DNA of 64,000 bases from Uloborus plumipes (Eukaryota; Arthropoda; Arachnida; Araneae; Uloboridae). Both the position numbers and the translations under genes were made by a program. The notes below the pieces were generated by a model, which saw only the letters and a program-made list of their open reading frames with translations, was not told where the DNA came from and did not search any database. The stretch's first letter is position 1; every line of letters starts with the position of its first letter. The stretch is taken from assembly GCA_038373865.1 (NCBI GenBank), contig JAXGGA010004703.1, positions 21,361 through 85,360 on the forward strand, given 5' to 3'. This document shows, piece after piece, positions 1-11,977 of this stretch.

Positions 1-481
1 ATGGTAAATAACCATCTTGTTTGATACTTGAAGTTGAAACCTCAAAAATGATTTATTTTTTTTCTTCAGTAACAAAATTTAGTATTTTTTTTTCCTCACG
101 CGTAATATTTAATATATTATTTTCATTTGTATATGTTATGAACGCATTGTGGTATCTATTAATTGAAATTCGTAGGTAAATACGATTTAAATTGGACCAA
201 AAATGTTTTTAATTAGTTTTTTTCTATGAAATCTCTGTCTTACATAATCCTTGTTTTAGTAAATATAAATCCCACGTTTGTATTGACGCACATTCAATAA
301 CTTCTATGAAATGTGGCTTGTGCTTTTCGTATTTCAGTTCAAGCTCACGCTCCTTTTCACACTAATGCAGTTGTTGAACTTTAAGTTGATAAGCATCATG
401 ACCTTTTAATGAAAATGGAAAACAAAAATATGTTGTTAAAAAGTACGTATTGCACCTTTTTTTCAAGCAACTGCAACTATA
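1..481. other. AT-rich sequence, nothing recognised
   Basis: Low-complexity AT-rich DNA with short T runs. I see no coding potential, no terminal inverted repeats and no RNA gene. Confidence 0.5.
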
Positions 482-795
482 CACTGCATAAATGAACTGT
501 TATTTTTGCAGTATAATACTGGCAGCCAAGGTTCTAATTTAAAACTGTAAAATGCACAGAAATTATTGTAAAACTAGCAATTTTACAGTTTATTGCCGTA
601 AACTTTAGGAGTGTTATACTGTAAAAATAGTAAAAACAGGCAACACAGTTTCCAGTTAAAAGCTATAAATAGCAAGGTAATAACCTGCAAAATTAGCAAT
701 TTTAGTTTATTACTGTAAAATTAGCAATTTTTACAGTTTATTACAATAAAATTAGCTGTACTATACTGTAAAAGCGTCAATCATTTTTTACAGTG
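482..795. mobile_element. Family-1 MITE, copy A
   Basis: TA-flanked non-autonomous DNA element. It begins CACTGCATAAATGAACTG, ends CATTTTTTACAGTG, and sits between TA dinucleotides at 480-481 and 796-797. The inside is a run of short palindromic modules alternating CTGTAAAA and TTTTACAG, spaced about 30 bp. Seven further copies and a fragment lie in this window. The TA duplication fits mobilisation by a Tc1/mariner-type transposase, but no matching transposase is visible. Confidence 0.85.
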
Positions 796-3725
796 TAACT
801 TCTCTAATTTGCTATTCATTCATTGAAAAAATATTCACTTCGTGTACGTTCTCTCACCTAACGGACTACAATCGCTTTTTCTGAAAACTGCTGAAGCAGA
901 AAATTATGTTATGGTAATAAAGGAAGCAACAGCAAAGTATAGGACAGACACTGCTCCAGCGAATTGAACACTCCCCAAAGCAGTGCCTCATTTATCACTG
1001 CGACCAAATAATACTTAACTCTTCATTTTTCACTCTGGAGCAGTCTAACTTGCTTAGCTTACCACGATTTCCCAATTTCCGTCGGCCCGGGAAGGAAGAG
1101 TGTTCCTCATCGAATGGCTTTTGCACCATTTAGGGACGGGATTCGCCAAAGTGTTTTATTTCTGGAAAATATTTATTACTTGCTGAGTTTCACCAGGGTG
1201 GAAATATGAAGGAAGTGGTGATGAATGACCGCTGGATGAAGCTGATTACAAGATTGAGCACTGGAAGGTAATGACGCGCGAAATAAATGTGCTGCGGAAG
1301 AAAAATTGTCAGTGAAGATCGAACAAGAAGAATGAGGGCTAAGCACTTCATTTGGGAAAGCAACTATTTGAATACTTAAACCTTATGAAATAATTGCGAC
1401 TGTAACGATTACTCAATTTAAAAGTAAAAACTTAGAAAGGTTAAGAAAGAAACAAAGCTGCATTGTTCCTGTATTTCTTAGATTGTATTAGAGATATTGA
1501 CTGAAATGGTGACATCATTATGTGTAAAAGTTAAGCCATTATGCATTTGTCTATTAGTTAAAATCGCACCAAATTTTGACATATCAATGCAGGATATGTT
1601 TTTATTATCAAATATGTCAGCGCTTTCAAAAGCTGTTGGGAAAATATTTCCCAACAATTTAAGTAATTTTCAAGCATTTCAAGTTAGTTAATAACTTCAC
1701 AGACTAGTGGTTATATGATATCAAGAAAGTATTATCAACACTAAATTCATTTTAAGTAGCGACTTAAGAGATAACAATTAGTTTAAGATAAGCGACTTAT
1801 CTTAAACTAATTGTAGGCTGGTTATTTCTTTAATGTACCATTAGTATGAAAAATGCCGCAATAAATTATTTCATCAAAATCATGCAAAATATTTAAGTCA
1901 ATATACCATTTGCCATTAAGTAATAAAATATTCGCTCAAATTAAAGCTTGCTTGAAACATATCGTAACTTCAGGGGAAAGTGAGGTTTAAAAACACTTAT
2001 CTTTGATGAATTAGACAGTAGTAAATTAGCTCTACACCTTCGCAGAAGGAAAACGACAAGAAAATATTGCGTTTGTCCAATGGTTAAGGTGTCCATTTAC
2101 TGGGTCGGGGCAATTTTTTTCCTTATACCCCCCCCCCTCCCCAAAAAAAAATCTGACGTAGAACCATGACAGTTCCCCGATTAAAAAAAATTTACATATA
2201 CTCTAAGGTGTTTTCACTGTAATTTGGAAAATGTCTCAAGTTTTAAAGATGCTATGAATTTTTGAAAATGAAATTGCGCTTAAGTGTTTATTCACTGGCA
2301 GGTCCATCCTATTTTCTTGTCCTCAGAGGACGACCTTATCGCGTTATAATAAATTTCAAAGTTTTATAGATTTGTCTTTTTTATTGTTTCGTTTTCTCTG
2401 ACTGAAATAAAGAATATATGTATAAAAAACAAGGTTTCAGCTATTTCTCTCTCTCTCTTTTTTTTTGAATTTGTATGTATCGAAACATCCCTTCTGGCAT
2501 GATTGCATTAATTTATATAAAAAAGTGACAGCTATAACTTATGAGTTCAAAATATATCTGACCAAGAGCATGTAATGAAATACATGATGCCCAAAATCAG
2601 GAAATTATTAAATTTTTTAGGTGACTAGACATAAATTTAGACTAAGACTTTTAGAAATTAATAATTTGTGCAAAGTACAAAGATGGCGCACTTAATTTTT
2701 TAATCGCAAGGAATATATTTTTCATTTGATGATACTCCTCTTTGCTGCTTTTCTTCTCTAGGAATGTGTTTAAAAGCACAAAATGGTATATAGTTAATTT
2801 TGCAAGAGATATTTTACGCTGGATCACAAATAAATCAAAATGCCATGTTAGAGGGGATTTTTTATAAGAAACAAGTTTTTTAATTCGTCTAAAGGCAAGC
2901 AGTACGAAAATCTGCTCGTGACTATTTTAGTTACAGACTTTGTTATAAATTGCAAAATTGTGAACACATTTACTGCTGCGATGCTTCAGAATCATTACTA
3001 AGAAATTGCTAAATCAATGATTTTTCTTCTGTTTCAATTTTGACTGCTAGTTAGTGACACAAAATTTTAGCATTCTAAGGATGCTGTTCCTAATTGTAAT
3101 CGTCAGAACATAATTATACAAACACTCTACGAGTTTCAGTTTAATTATCAAATCTAATTTTTTTTGCCGGATGATAAGTTCTTAAACTTGCATAACAATA
3201 TTTTTCATCAATACTAAGCAGAAAAAATAATCTAGTCTTTCAACTTCTCTTGAAGTTCCAATAATTAAACTCACCGAAAAACAAAAGTTAATCACGAAAA
3301 ACTTTTATTTTTCCTAGAAATTAATTAGCATTTTGAAATGACCTTCCAGTATCTATGCGCAGCTTAGAAAAATAAAAGAGAAAAAAAAATGAATAGGAGA
3401 AACAATTATCCAGAGTTTGATATTTCATTTTTTTTTAATGTAACAAAATGTTATATTTCTTCCTTTTGTCGCCCTTTAATGCTTCAGTTACGTTTGCTCT
3501 TTCATTAAACTTCGAGAATTCGTTCGAGGGAAGAAACAAATTGGAATATCTTCAATAACTAGTTTTATTTTACAGTAATTGAAAAAAAAAAAAGAAGACA
3601 TGCTGAGCCGACACATTTGATGCGAAGTTCATTAACGTATTTTGGGCTAAAATAACAATCAAGCTGTTTCTTTTGCACCTAAAAATGTATTAAGTCCCTT
3701 TAGTGAGGTGGGGTGCATTTAGAAA
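796..3725. other. Intergenic or intronic, no gene recognised
   Basis: AT-rich. The stretch 1070-1340 is GC-richer than its surroundings and may be old unique or exapted sequence, but no open frame or splice pattern stands out. A perfect 18-bp-arm hairpin with a CGA loop lies at 1775-1813. A C-rich run sits near 2128-2142. Short reading frames here look like chance. Confidence 0.45.
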
Positions 3726-3738
3726 TCGAAATCATTAT

Positions 3739-3932
3739 GTTGTTGTTGTTGTTGTTTCTAATCTCCCATCTGGTTCGACGGAGTCCGACCAGATCAACGA
3801 ATCCATTGACATTGATGAAATCCAGTACCAAAAGGGGAGTAGCATGGATATCCTCCCAGTTCAAACCCAAACAGTCCAAGATATGTTGAGGTGAAGCCTG
3901 GTCATGATGGCACTTAGAACAGAGAGGATATG
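3739..3932 (-). mobile_element. 5'-truncated LINE tail with 13-bp target duplication
   Basis: Very short non-LTR retrotransposon insertion read on the minus strand. The reading frame gives a cysteine/histidine motif (YPLCSKCHHDQASPQHIL, then DCLGL; spacing C-x2-C-x7-H-x3-C) followed by VNGFVDLV. This resembles the extreme C terminus of LINE ORF2 proteins common in arthropods. The insertion ends in an AAC trinucleotide run, a typical LINE 3' tail. It is flanked by a perfect direct repeat TCGAAATCATTAT (3726-3738 and 3933-3945). The duplication, tail and 5' truncation are all seen directly; the family is from memory and I cannot give the clade. Confidence 0.8.
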
Positions 3933-3945
3933 TCGAAATCATTAT

Positions 3946-6900
3946 AAATGTATCAAACACGTACAGTTAACAGACAAATTAGAACTATGTAACTATTGCG
4001 ACTACAATACATTTTTAAGGAAATGAGGAAAACATTTATTTTTAATGCAATGCTGCTTTGGGATTAATTGTGTTCCTTATTACTTTATGTAGATAGATGA
4101 AAAAGAATATTTTGTTACATTAACTTGCGAATAAAAGGGGGAAAATTTGTAGAAGTATGACTAGCACAGTAGATATATGAAGTGTATGCAAATGTTCAAT
4201 TATTACCACTACTATATCTTTTGTCAGGAACATTGAAGAAGAGTAAATAAACCATAGAGCTGATAATTTTTTTAACTGCAAAAAAAAAATTGAACAGTGT
4301 TTATGAGCAAAATACGTGAAATGTTTCTGTTTCTGGATTACGAAAAATTGCAAAATTTTTGCAATTGTCGAAGTGAAAAAAAAAAAAAAAACTGCAGAAA
4401 ATCGTCCATGCCCATATTGAATGACTATATGGTATGTTTAAGATACCTTGGGTATTTATTTGGATTCAAATGCCACGGGAAAAAAATAGTAGTGTAGTTT
4501 CACATCCGAGAGAGCCCAAGTGTCGCTATCTGGTGGAAACTGGCCTTCACATTTATATATGTCATTGTCATCCGCACTTTAATGGTGGCACGTGAAAGAC
4601 TTAATGCTACTTTGGGGTCTTACACTTTGGCTGCAAAAGGTCAACGTCCTTTTCCCAGCATCGTTGTAATGGACGAAAATATTATCTCGAGATTTTGAGA
4701 AATTGTCAGTTGTGATAAAAATAAGCAGAAGTTCGATGTATCCAACTCTATAAATCGAGAAAATAAATTTTTTGCATTGTCCCCCAATAGAAATTGAGTA
4801 TGGAAAATTTGATTTTCTGACTTAATGGCTAACATCATGAAAACCGTAATATTCAGAATCAATTACACCATGTCTATTAGGAACTAAAGAGTAAACTTAA
4901 AAAAATATGTCTCTTAGTTTAAACTACGGCATGTGAAAAAAATAGCATGCAATAATATCTTAATGACTCTAAATTGCTTCTCCTGTTCGACGAAGAATAA
5001 GACATCTATGCTAAGCTAATTAATTAACGACCAGTCATTGCTGTTTAACACGCGTAAGTGAATCATACTGTACTAATTAATCAAGTTTAATATTTCGATA
5101 TCAAATGATCTCTTTTGAAGAGTGGATTGCACTATAGATAGATACTTAATTCATAATAGTTTTTGACCTCATAACTTTATCAACGATTAAAAATATTTTG
5201 CAAACGTGAAAGAAAATAAAAGTAGTAAATGATTATTTTTCTTTCTTTCCTTCTTTTTTTTTTTTTTTTTTCGTTTTGTTTTCCCAAGAAAAGGCTGTTG
5301 AGTATTAGGTTATTTGATTGCTGTCTTCACTAAAATAAATTATTGTAGGTTAAAAAATCTTGTTATGCGTGCTATATGTTAAAATCAAATCTGTAAAAAA
5401 TCAATCTTCAAAACGCTCGTTTTTTCGCATCTTTTGCAGTATGTGAAATCTCTACGTCAATATTTAAAATTCAGCCTTTTATTTTGCAGCAATGCCATAA
5501 ACTATGTTTCTCCCAAGCTATTAAAATGTATACACGTGTTTTATTTATTGTATCTATTTCAACTCTTTATTACAGAAAAAAGAATCCAGACAGTCGAAAA
5601 TTTCGCCAAGAAAATAAACTAAAATTCTTCAGTGCTTGAGACTATATGACTGAACCGCGAATGATGTAGTTACTCCCATTCTTTTGTGCTAATGACAGTA
5701 AAGCATGTACCATGACAAAATCTCATCTTTTACTTATGTCCGATTAAACTCCAAAGTATTTCCCCCTTTTCACTCGATTGGTTAACATGAAAATAGTATG
5801 TTATTTTCAATTCTTTCTTGCGTGATTTTCTCACAGCAGTTCTCATTTCTCTTTAGATTCTTTTAGTAGTTGAGTGCAAGTGTGGGAAAAATGAAATGGT
5901 TTAACTAGTTTTCCTTACAAGAACTGAGGCCATGAAAATTACAGAATAGTTTAGGTCATGTTCCAGTTGTTTAGAGCTATAAAAACTAAGTAAATAGCTG
6001 CTATTATCTTAAATTAGAAGAAATGAAATATTTATTTTTTACTAGCACGGTTGATTTGGTGGACAATATATCTTTCACCTGAAGCATTTTTGCTTACATA
6101 CAATTACGGTGTGTAACTCAAGAAGATCCTTACAGTACGTAATAGGAAAATTAAGCCATCAAGAGGTGACCATAGTTCGTACATTTTAAGTCTGAACAAA
6201 ACGCTCCCCAAGGTTTGAGAGAAAATATCCAAATTGTGGAGTGGAATTGCAAATTGAAACGTCTGTCGACGCCATCTTTCGATGTTTAAACAGTTATCAA
6301 AGGGGTAATCCTGGTTATGATATTATCCTGATGTTTACAAGGCAAATCTACGGCGCGAATCTTAACTTCACCTTTCAGCTTTTTTTTTTCCTTTTTTTTT
6401 TTTTGATTATTCAAATGACCTTATAAGTCTTAATGAAATGTTTATGTAAACGCTTTATCCGTTTACTTAGCACAGACCACTAAGGCCTACGCTAACACAT
6501 ATTATTATATCCTTCTTTCTAGAAGTCACCCAACTGAAAAAACAATCAACTTCGCAAAAAAGAAAGGGCGACTGCTGAAAATCAGCAAATTGCCTCAACT
6601 TTTAAAAAAAGACAAAAAACCTTTAACATTAAGCTCAGGTCTTAAAATTAAATAGCACTCGGTTAATTTTTGCATGTTACTTTAAAAGCACAATGGCTTT
6701 ATAATGCCTTGAGTCTAATTTCTGCTCAAAAAGTAGAAAGGTGATAAAAGATGATACTGAATATATATATATATTTTGTTTAACAACTTGAAATGCAAAA
6801 TATTTTGATCACTAATTGAAGAAAAGCGACACTTCAAAACATGTCAAACTGCTGTACGCGAAAATTCACGAATCATAACCTTCATTCCATACATAGTTTC

Positions 6901-6982
6901 GAGGGATTTAATTTTGAATTTCACAGAAAAAAATGAATGCAATGGATCCTTTAGTGCACTGAAAAAACATTCTTTTACCCTA
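3946..6982. other. Intergenic or intronic, no gene recognised
   Basis: AT-rich with poly-A and poly-T runs (for example 5254-5272 and 6379-6402). Only short frames that look accidental are present. No paired terminal repeats were found. Confidence 0.45.
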
Positions 6983-7285
6983 CACGGTAAAAAATGAATG
7001 TTGTTTTTACAGTCTAATATAGGTAATTTTACAGTGATAAACTGTAAAAATTGTTAATTTTGCAGTAATAAAGTGTAAAATTGCTAATTTTACAGTTTAT
7101 TACAGTTGATTTTACAGCATAATGCAGCTACATTTTACGGCAACAAACTAAACTTTCTAGTTTTACAGTAAGAAACTGAAAACTAGCTCGTTTTACAGTT
7201 TATTTACTGTGGATTTTGCAGTTTTAAATTGGAACTGCAGCTGCCAGTATTATACTGTACAAACAACAATTCATTTTTTGCAGTG
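6983..7285. mobile_element. Family-1 MITE, copy B
   Basis: Begins CACGGTAAAAAATGAATG and ends ATTCATTTTTTGCAGTG, flanked by TA at 6981-6982 and 7286-7287. Orientation is opposite to copy A, since the GGAACTGCAGCTGCCAGTAT module lies at the right end. It has the same internal palindromic modules as the other copies. Confidence 0.85.
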
Positions 7286-8105
7286 TACTAATCTATATAA
7301 AAGAAATACTCCTTTTTTAAACCCTGATACCTCCATATATTTTCTACTCGAATCATCAAGATTTTAAGATATAAGATTATTAGTTATCGTATCGATTAAA
7401 ATGAAGTTTTGACCTTAAGTTTCACTCAAGACAGTTGATCATTAAGTCGTTTTATAACTTTAATGACTCCAACATTCCTGACACTTAACATCATCAACTG
7501 TTTCCGCTCTCCTTTTAACGAAACTTTTACTCCGAGTTATGTCCTCCAAAAGAAACAAATTTCAAGCATGGGGATCACTTTTGTGAAATACTCGTCATGA
7601 ATGAAATCAGATGTCTGGAGGGCTTTATTTATGCAACAGAAGTGGTTATCATTGTGCACATTTTAATTTGTACAGGAATTAACTGTCAAGCATAATTTTT
7701 GTTTTATTATGGTGCCTTTTATGAGATTCAAAAGCACTCCATACATTGGATTTCATAAAATTTTTACAACTTTCGTATATGGAGTGATTGGTCTCTGTAC
7801 GTATAAAATTTTATCAGTCTAATTCTCTTGATATAAACATTTTCTAACAAAGAACTCGTGTTCTACTAAAACTGAAAAACGCTGACTGGTGAATGTCCTT
7901 TCACCAGCACATGCACTAGCAAATTAATCGCTTAAAATCATCCATATGATTCCAAAAACGTGCATGCACTGCATGATTTTTGTCACCTGCGGTGCAGAAA
8001 TGTTTATTTGTTCATTAACTGCTTTTTCACCAAGAAAAACCCTTTATATAGTAAACTACTTGGTTAATCACAAAGAACTTTTTTTCCAAAAAATGTTTTC
8101 TTGAC
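7286..8105. other. Intergenic, nothing recognised
   Basis: AT-rich spacer between the family-1 MITE and the retrozyme-like insertion. No coding or repeat structure seen. Confidence 0.45.
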
Positions 8106-8135
8106 TTCTCAGTTGTAGCAAATGCACCCACAGTT

Positions 8136-8208
8136 CGATCATATAGCATCCTAAGACTGCAGTTTCGCCCTTATTATGGGCTCCTCAGTTAGGAATAGCC
8201 AATGATCG
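8136..8208 (-). ncRNA. Type I hammerhead ribozyme, intact core (HHR1)
   Basis: Minus-strand order: outer stem I strand CGATCAT (8202-8208), inner stem I TCCTAA (8189-8194), core CTGAGGA (8182-8188), stem II GCCC/GGGC with loop ATAATAA, core GAAA (8163-8166), self-complementary stem III CTGCAG (8157-8162), then the cleavage triplet GTC (8157-8155), inner stem I TTAGGA (8149-8154) and outer stem I ATGATCG (8136-8142). Every conserved core position is present. Predicted cleavage falls between 8155 and 8154 on the minus strand. The two-step stem I with an internal loop and the two-pair stem III are the usual form in Penelope-like elements and retrozymes. A short stem III often favours a dimeric active form; that is family knowledge, not shown here. 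Confidence 0.88.
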
Positions 8209-8410
8209 AGCCGGAGGCAAAAATCCTCTTATTGTAGCTAAGATAGCCAACAAACTGGTAGATAAAATGAATTTATCTTACCAGCAAGCGTCCGCAAACT
8301 ATGGTGCGGCTCAACTCGAAATTTGAAGGCTAAAGCTGGGTAATGTGCAATGAGTTACCGCCCGTAAGCCAGGGCTGAGGCAGAACTGTATAGCAAATGC
8401 ACCCACAGTT

Positions 8411-8483
8411 CGATCATATAGCATCCTAAGACTGCAGTTTCGCCCTTATTATTGGCTCCTCAGTTAGGAATAGCCAATGATCG
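8411..8483 (-). ncRNA. Type I hammerhead ribozyme, near-intact (HHR2)
   Basis: Second copy exactly 275 bp from HHR1. Core CTGAGGA (8457-8463), GAAA (8438-8441), stem III CTGCAG (8432-8437), cleavage triplet GTC (8432-8430), and the same two-part stem I. One change weakens stem II: the strand reads GCCA instead of GCCC, leaving three pairs. If a minus-strand transcript were cut at both HHR1 and HHR2 it would release a 275-nt monomer corresponding to 8155-8429. Confidence 0.83.
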
Positions 8484-8630
8484 AGCCAGAGGCAAAAATC
8501 CTCTTATTGTAGCTAAATTTCGAGTTGAGCCGCACCATAGTTTGCGGACGCTCGCTGGTAAGATAAATTAATTTTATCTACCAGTTTGTTGGCTATCTTA
8601 GCTACAATAAGAGGATTTTTACCTCCGGCT

Positions 8631-8703
8631 CGATCATTGGCTATTCCTAACTGAGGAGCCCATAATAAGGGCAAAACTGCAGTCTTAGGATGCTATATGA
8701 TCG
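8631..8703 (+). ncRNA. Hammerhead ribozyme, inverted copy with core mutation (HHR3)
   Basis: Plus-strand copy in the inverted half of the insertion. CGATCAT (8631-8637), TCCTAA, CTGAGGA (8651-8657), stem II GCCC/GGGC, stem III CTGCAG, GTC and TTAGGA are all present. The GAAA core box reads AAAA (8673-8676), changing the invariant G12. Known hammerhead biochemistry predicts strong loss of activity. Confidence 0.8.
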
Positions 8704-9107
8704 AGCTGTGGGTGCATTTGCTACAGTTCTGCCTCAGCCCTGGCTTACGGGCGGTAACTCATTGCACATTCTCAGTTGTAGTTTAACGCGCGTAAGGACT
8801 TTTACACTTTTTACTTTATTATTTTATGCGATTAATTTAATTGGATTTCAATGTAGAGTCTGTCTATATGCAATTGTCGTCAAATATGTTTTGCGTATAG
8901 CATCATTGACATAGTGTGTTGCTCTGCTAAGTTAGCAACCGACATACACTATGTTTACAATTTTTTGGGGAAAAAGGCTTCCTACAACCAGAAGCACTGT
9001 TTATGTCAGAGGTCATTTTACCAGAGCGATTGTCGTTATTATAGATTAGCATCAAGTGACTTAATATTATGTAAAGCTATAAATTATTATATTGAGAAAG
9101 ACTTTAA

Positions 9108-9613
9108 CCCTTCACTGCATGGTGTGCCTAATCTGGCACAAACCAAATAAACCCTCATATATTCCTATGATTTTGAAATGCAGTTAAACTGAGCTTTGTG
9201 CCCCTTCTGGAACATTGCTATAACAGTTTAGTCTGTTTTTTATGCACTAGTTAGTTGCACTAGACTAGGTATTACAGGTCTTGCTTTTGAAAAATAGAAT
9301 GTCTGCATTACAATAAGAAGTGTGCTTAATAATTATTTCCTTTGTTCTAAAAATGTTTAGATATAAATGCTGTACTTAGTGCTAAACTTTATTGGTTCTA
9401 CTTATGGCACAAAACACATTGTAGAGCATTACACTTATCGGTATAAGCTTATACTAAGTGCTTTGTGCCATACGTGGAACAACCAGTTTTATATCATTTT
9501 TGACAAAATTTTTAAGATTAATTTTTTTCTTCATTTTTCCTGAACTCAGGGATATTTAAAAGACAACATATGATTTTTTTCATGAAAAAATAAAAAAATC
9601 GTGCAGTGAAGGG
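9108..9613. mobile_element. piggyBac-like MITE with TTAA duplication (1)
   Basis: 506-bp element with ends CCCTTCACTGCA and TGCAGTGAAGGG, flanked by TTAA at 9104-9107 and 9614-9617. TTAA duplication and CCC-starting ends are the hallmark of piggyBac-type elements. It has no ORF. An internal imperfect palindrome lies near 9405-9475. Confidence 0.8.
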
Positions 9614-9617
9614 TTAA

Positions 9618-11977
9618 ATGAAAAACTTGAGAATCAATACTACAAAGACCCCAAGAAAAACAATTAAAATTTCCTTTTGGAATATACACGAAACTGAGCA
9701 TTGCAATTATAACTAGTGATTCCCCGGATCAAACAATGCGAGGCATATCCGTTTAAAGGATGATGCACAGGACTCGTTAATAAGCATATGTTTATTATGG
9801 TCATTTAGCATCCGTACACTTATTTATATCTACGACCTATACCGTTATAGTATTTCTATTTCTGGTCAATCTTAAATCATATAGGAATTAGTAAAATTAG
9901 AAATTTTGTATTGCGTCAGGTTGGGCTATTTGAATACACATAGGCAAACCGTAGACCATTTGTAACCACGTAAACATGATTATCTTAAAAATAATTAGAA
10001 CAATGAGATAGACATAATATCGATATTCACATAATTATGAAATCCATTTAACATCAACAATGGTCGAGTAAAAGCAATAAGCAATCAAGATTGCTCATTT
10101 TTTTCATTTCGGAAACATGATTTGAATCTTTTAATAAACCACATGTAAATGAAAGTTACATAGCATTTGTTTGTCTACGCTTTGTTGCAAAATTAAAAAA
10201 TTTGTATGAGACTAAGGCTCACGTAAGATGTATACTAAGCGGGTAGTTACTGCACTTCCAGAAAATGAGCTATACTTTTTCAGTTTCACTTTGTTTTCAC
10301 CCTTTAAAAGTAAAAACAGGAATGATTTCTGCTCTTTGTTTTGCTTTCGCTTAATAATATAAAAACTGCCTTGAAGTAAATTTTAAAAACTGTACTTTCC
10401 TCACTTCAATTTTCAAAACTCTTCAAATTCTTCTTCTTTTGATATCATGCATTTTCAGAATGCAATATTAGTTTCTTTGAAAAAAAAAAAAAAATTTCGT
10501 GTATATTGAAAACAACGTTAATAAAAACACAACTTTTAAGTAGGAAAAAAATAATTCAATTACTGAAAAGAAAATATTACCAAACGTTAGAACTAAACGG
10601 AAAAAATACCAGAAAAGCATAGCTTGAATGAAATAGGAATAAAAACAAGTTGATGACAATTCAAAAAAAAAAAAGTGAATCAAGCAATTTACTTTTTGCT
10701 TTCTCTAAAGATATTATTATGAATGAAAAATAACCGAAATAATATATATTTTTTTAGAAATCTCATTTTGTTGAATTTTTGAAAAAGCCTCATCCTTTTT
10801 TTTTCAATTAAATCTATTATCTATGAGTGACAAAAAAAATTCTGATTTTGCTTTTAAATCATTTATAAGGTAGCGTTCTTTCATAAAATGCTTTATTTCA
10901 CTTCAATAATTAAGTTATTCGAGAATCAAGATTTTTTCCCCCGGAGTTTTTTAAAGAACTACGCAAGAAAAAAAAATATTTTAAAGAATTAAAAAAAAAA
11001 AACTGCTTATTTAAAATAAACAGTAATACTTTGCATACACATACACAGAGAGGGGGGAGGGTTGGTCCGAAAGGGCAATTTTAATTAAGCTTTAAACTTC
11101 CAGTTTAAAAAAATGGATTATATCTTTCAAGTTATTTTGGAAATTTCAATTTCTGCAGCATTGTCGAAAGAAAAATATCATTGATTCTTTTCTTCATTTT
11201 CGGAACCTAAATTAATAAAAATTTTAATCTTACAGCATAACATTAAAATTTAATATGTTTTTTAACCTTTTTTGTATTTATTTCAAAGAGCTTTAAATCC
11301 GTACTATAAGATAATTTGAAAATGAACTATAGCATTTATCATTGATTTTTAAATCAAAATAGAAAAAAAAACTCTTCTCCGAAATACAATATTCCGTTTA
11401 TTTTAAGTTTTGTTATAAATATTTGAAAGAACATTTTTATTAGCAAAAACATGAAATGCCTTAAAGTATGAAAATTGAAATGGTTTGCAACTGTAAAACC
11501 TCCTTTTTTACGTACTATAAAGTAATAAAGCTGTATTGAAAGGATTTTGTTCACAGTACACGTGCAGCATGAAATATTCATTGACTACATTACATTGGTG
11601 CATTATTGGTACATTAGATGCCTTAGCGATAATAACGTGATGCGAAAATTTGTAATAGCATAAATCACGATAAACGTCTTTGGAAATTCCAAATTTACAC
11701 ATATTTATCGCTTTTTTTTTAATTGAAAAATATTTAGATCTCCAAGAATGAGCTTAAACTTTCAAGTTTTTTTCTCAAAACTATGATTTTTCAAATATAT
11801 ATGTGAAGTATGTCTGAAGCAAAAACAGATATTCAAATGCTTAAATGGGCAATTTATGGTGAAATCTACAAATGCACTGCAGTTAAAATTAAACATTTAG
11901 GTGTCCCAAAATCGTCATGAAAACCTTACATTTTTGTCAACTATTCATATTAAAAAAAAAAAAAAAAATCATGTTTG
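9618..11977. other. AT-rich spacer, no gene recognised
   Basis: About 2.4 kb of strongly AT-rich sequence with many A and T homopolymers. No reading frame has recognisable composition and no paired repeat was seen. Confidence 0.45.

Larger units (their letters stand above)
8119..8768 (-). mobile_element. Retrozyme-like retroposon with hammerhead ribozyme repeats
   Basis: A 650-bp insertion flanked by a perfect 13-bp direct repeat TTCTCAGTTGTAG (8106-8118 and 8769-8781). It is built from a repeat unit of about 275 bp: one full unit plus part of a second in minus orientation (8119-8516), then an inverted part unit (8517-8768). Each unit carries a complete type I hammerhead ribozyme motif. It has no protein-coding capacity; the short frames across it (for example 8690-8914) are not credible. 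Short size, tandem hammerheads, long target duplication and no ORF match the published description of animal retrozymes, which are thought to spread through ribozyme-cut circular RNA copied by a reverse transcriptase supplied in trans. The inverted half suggests strand-switching or twin priming at insertion. Confidence 0.85.

Noticed and set aside
8690..8914. 74-codon frame MLYDRAVGAF as a gene
   Set aside because: It is the translation of the inverted retrozyme unit and its flank; the DNA is explained by ribozyme and repeat structure.
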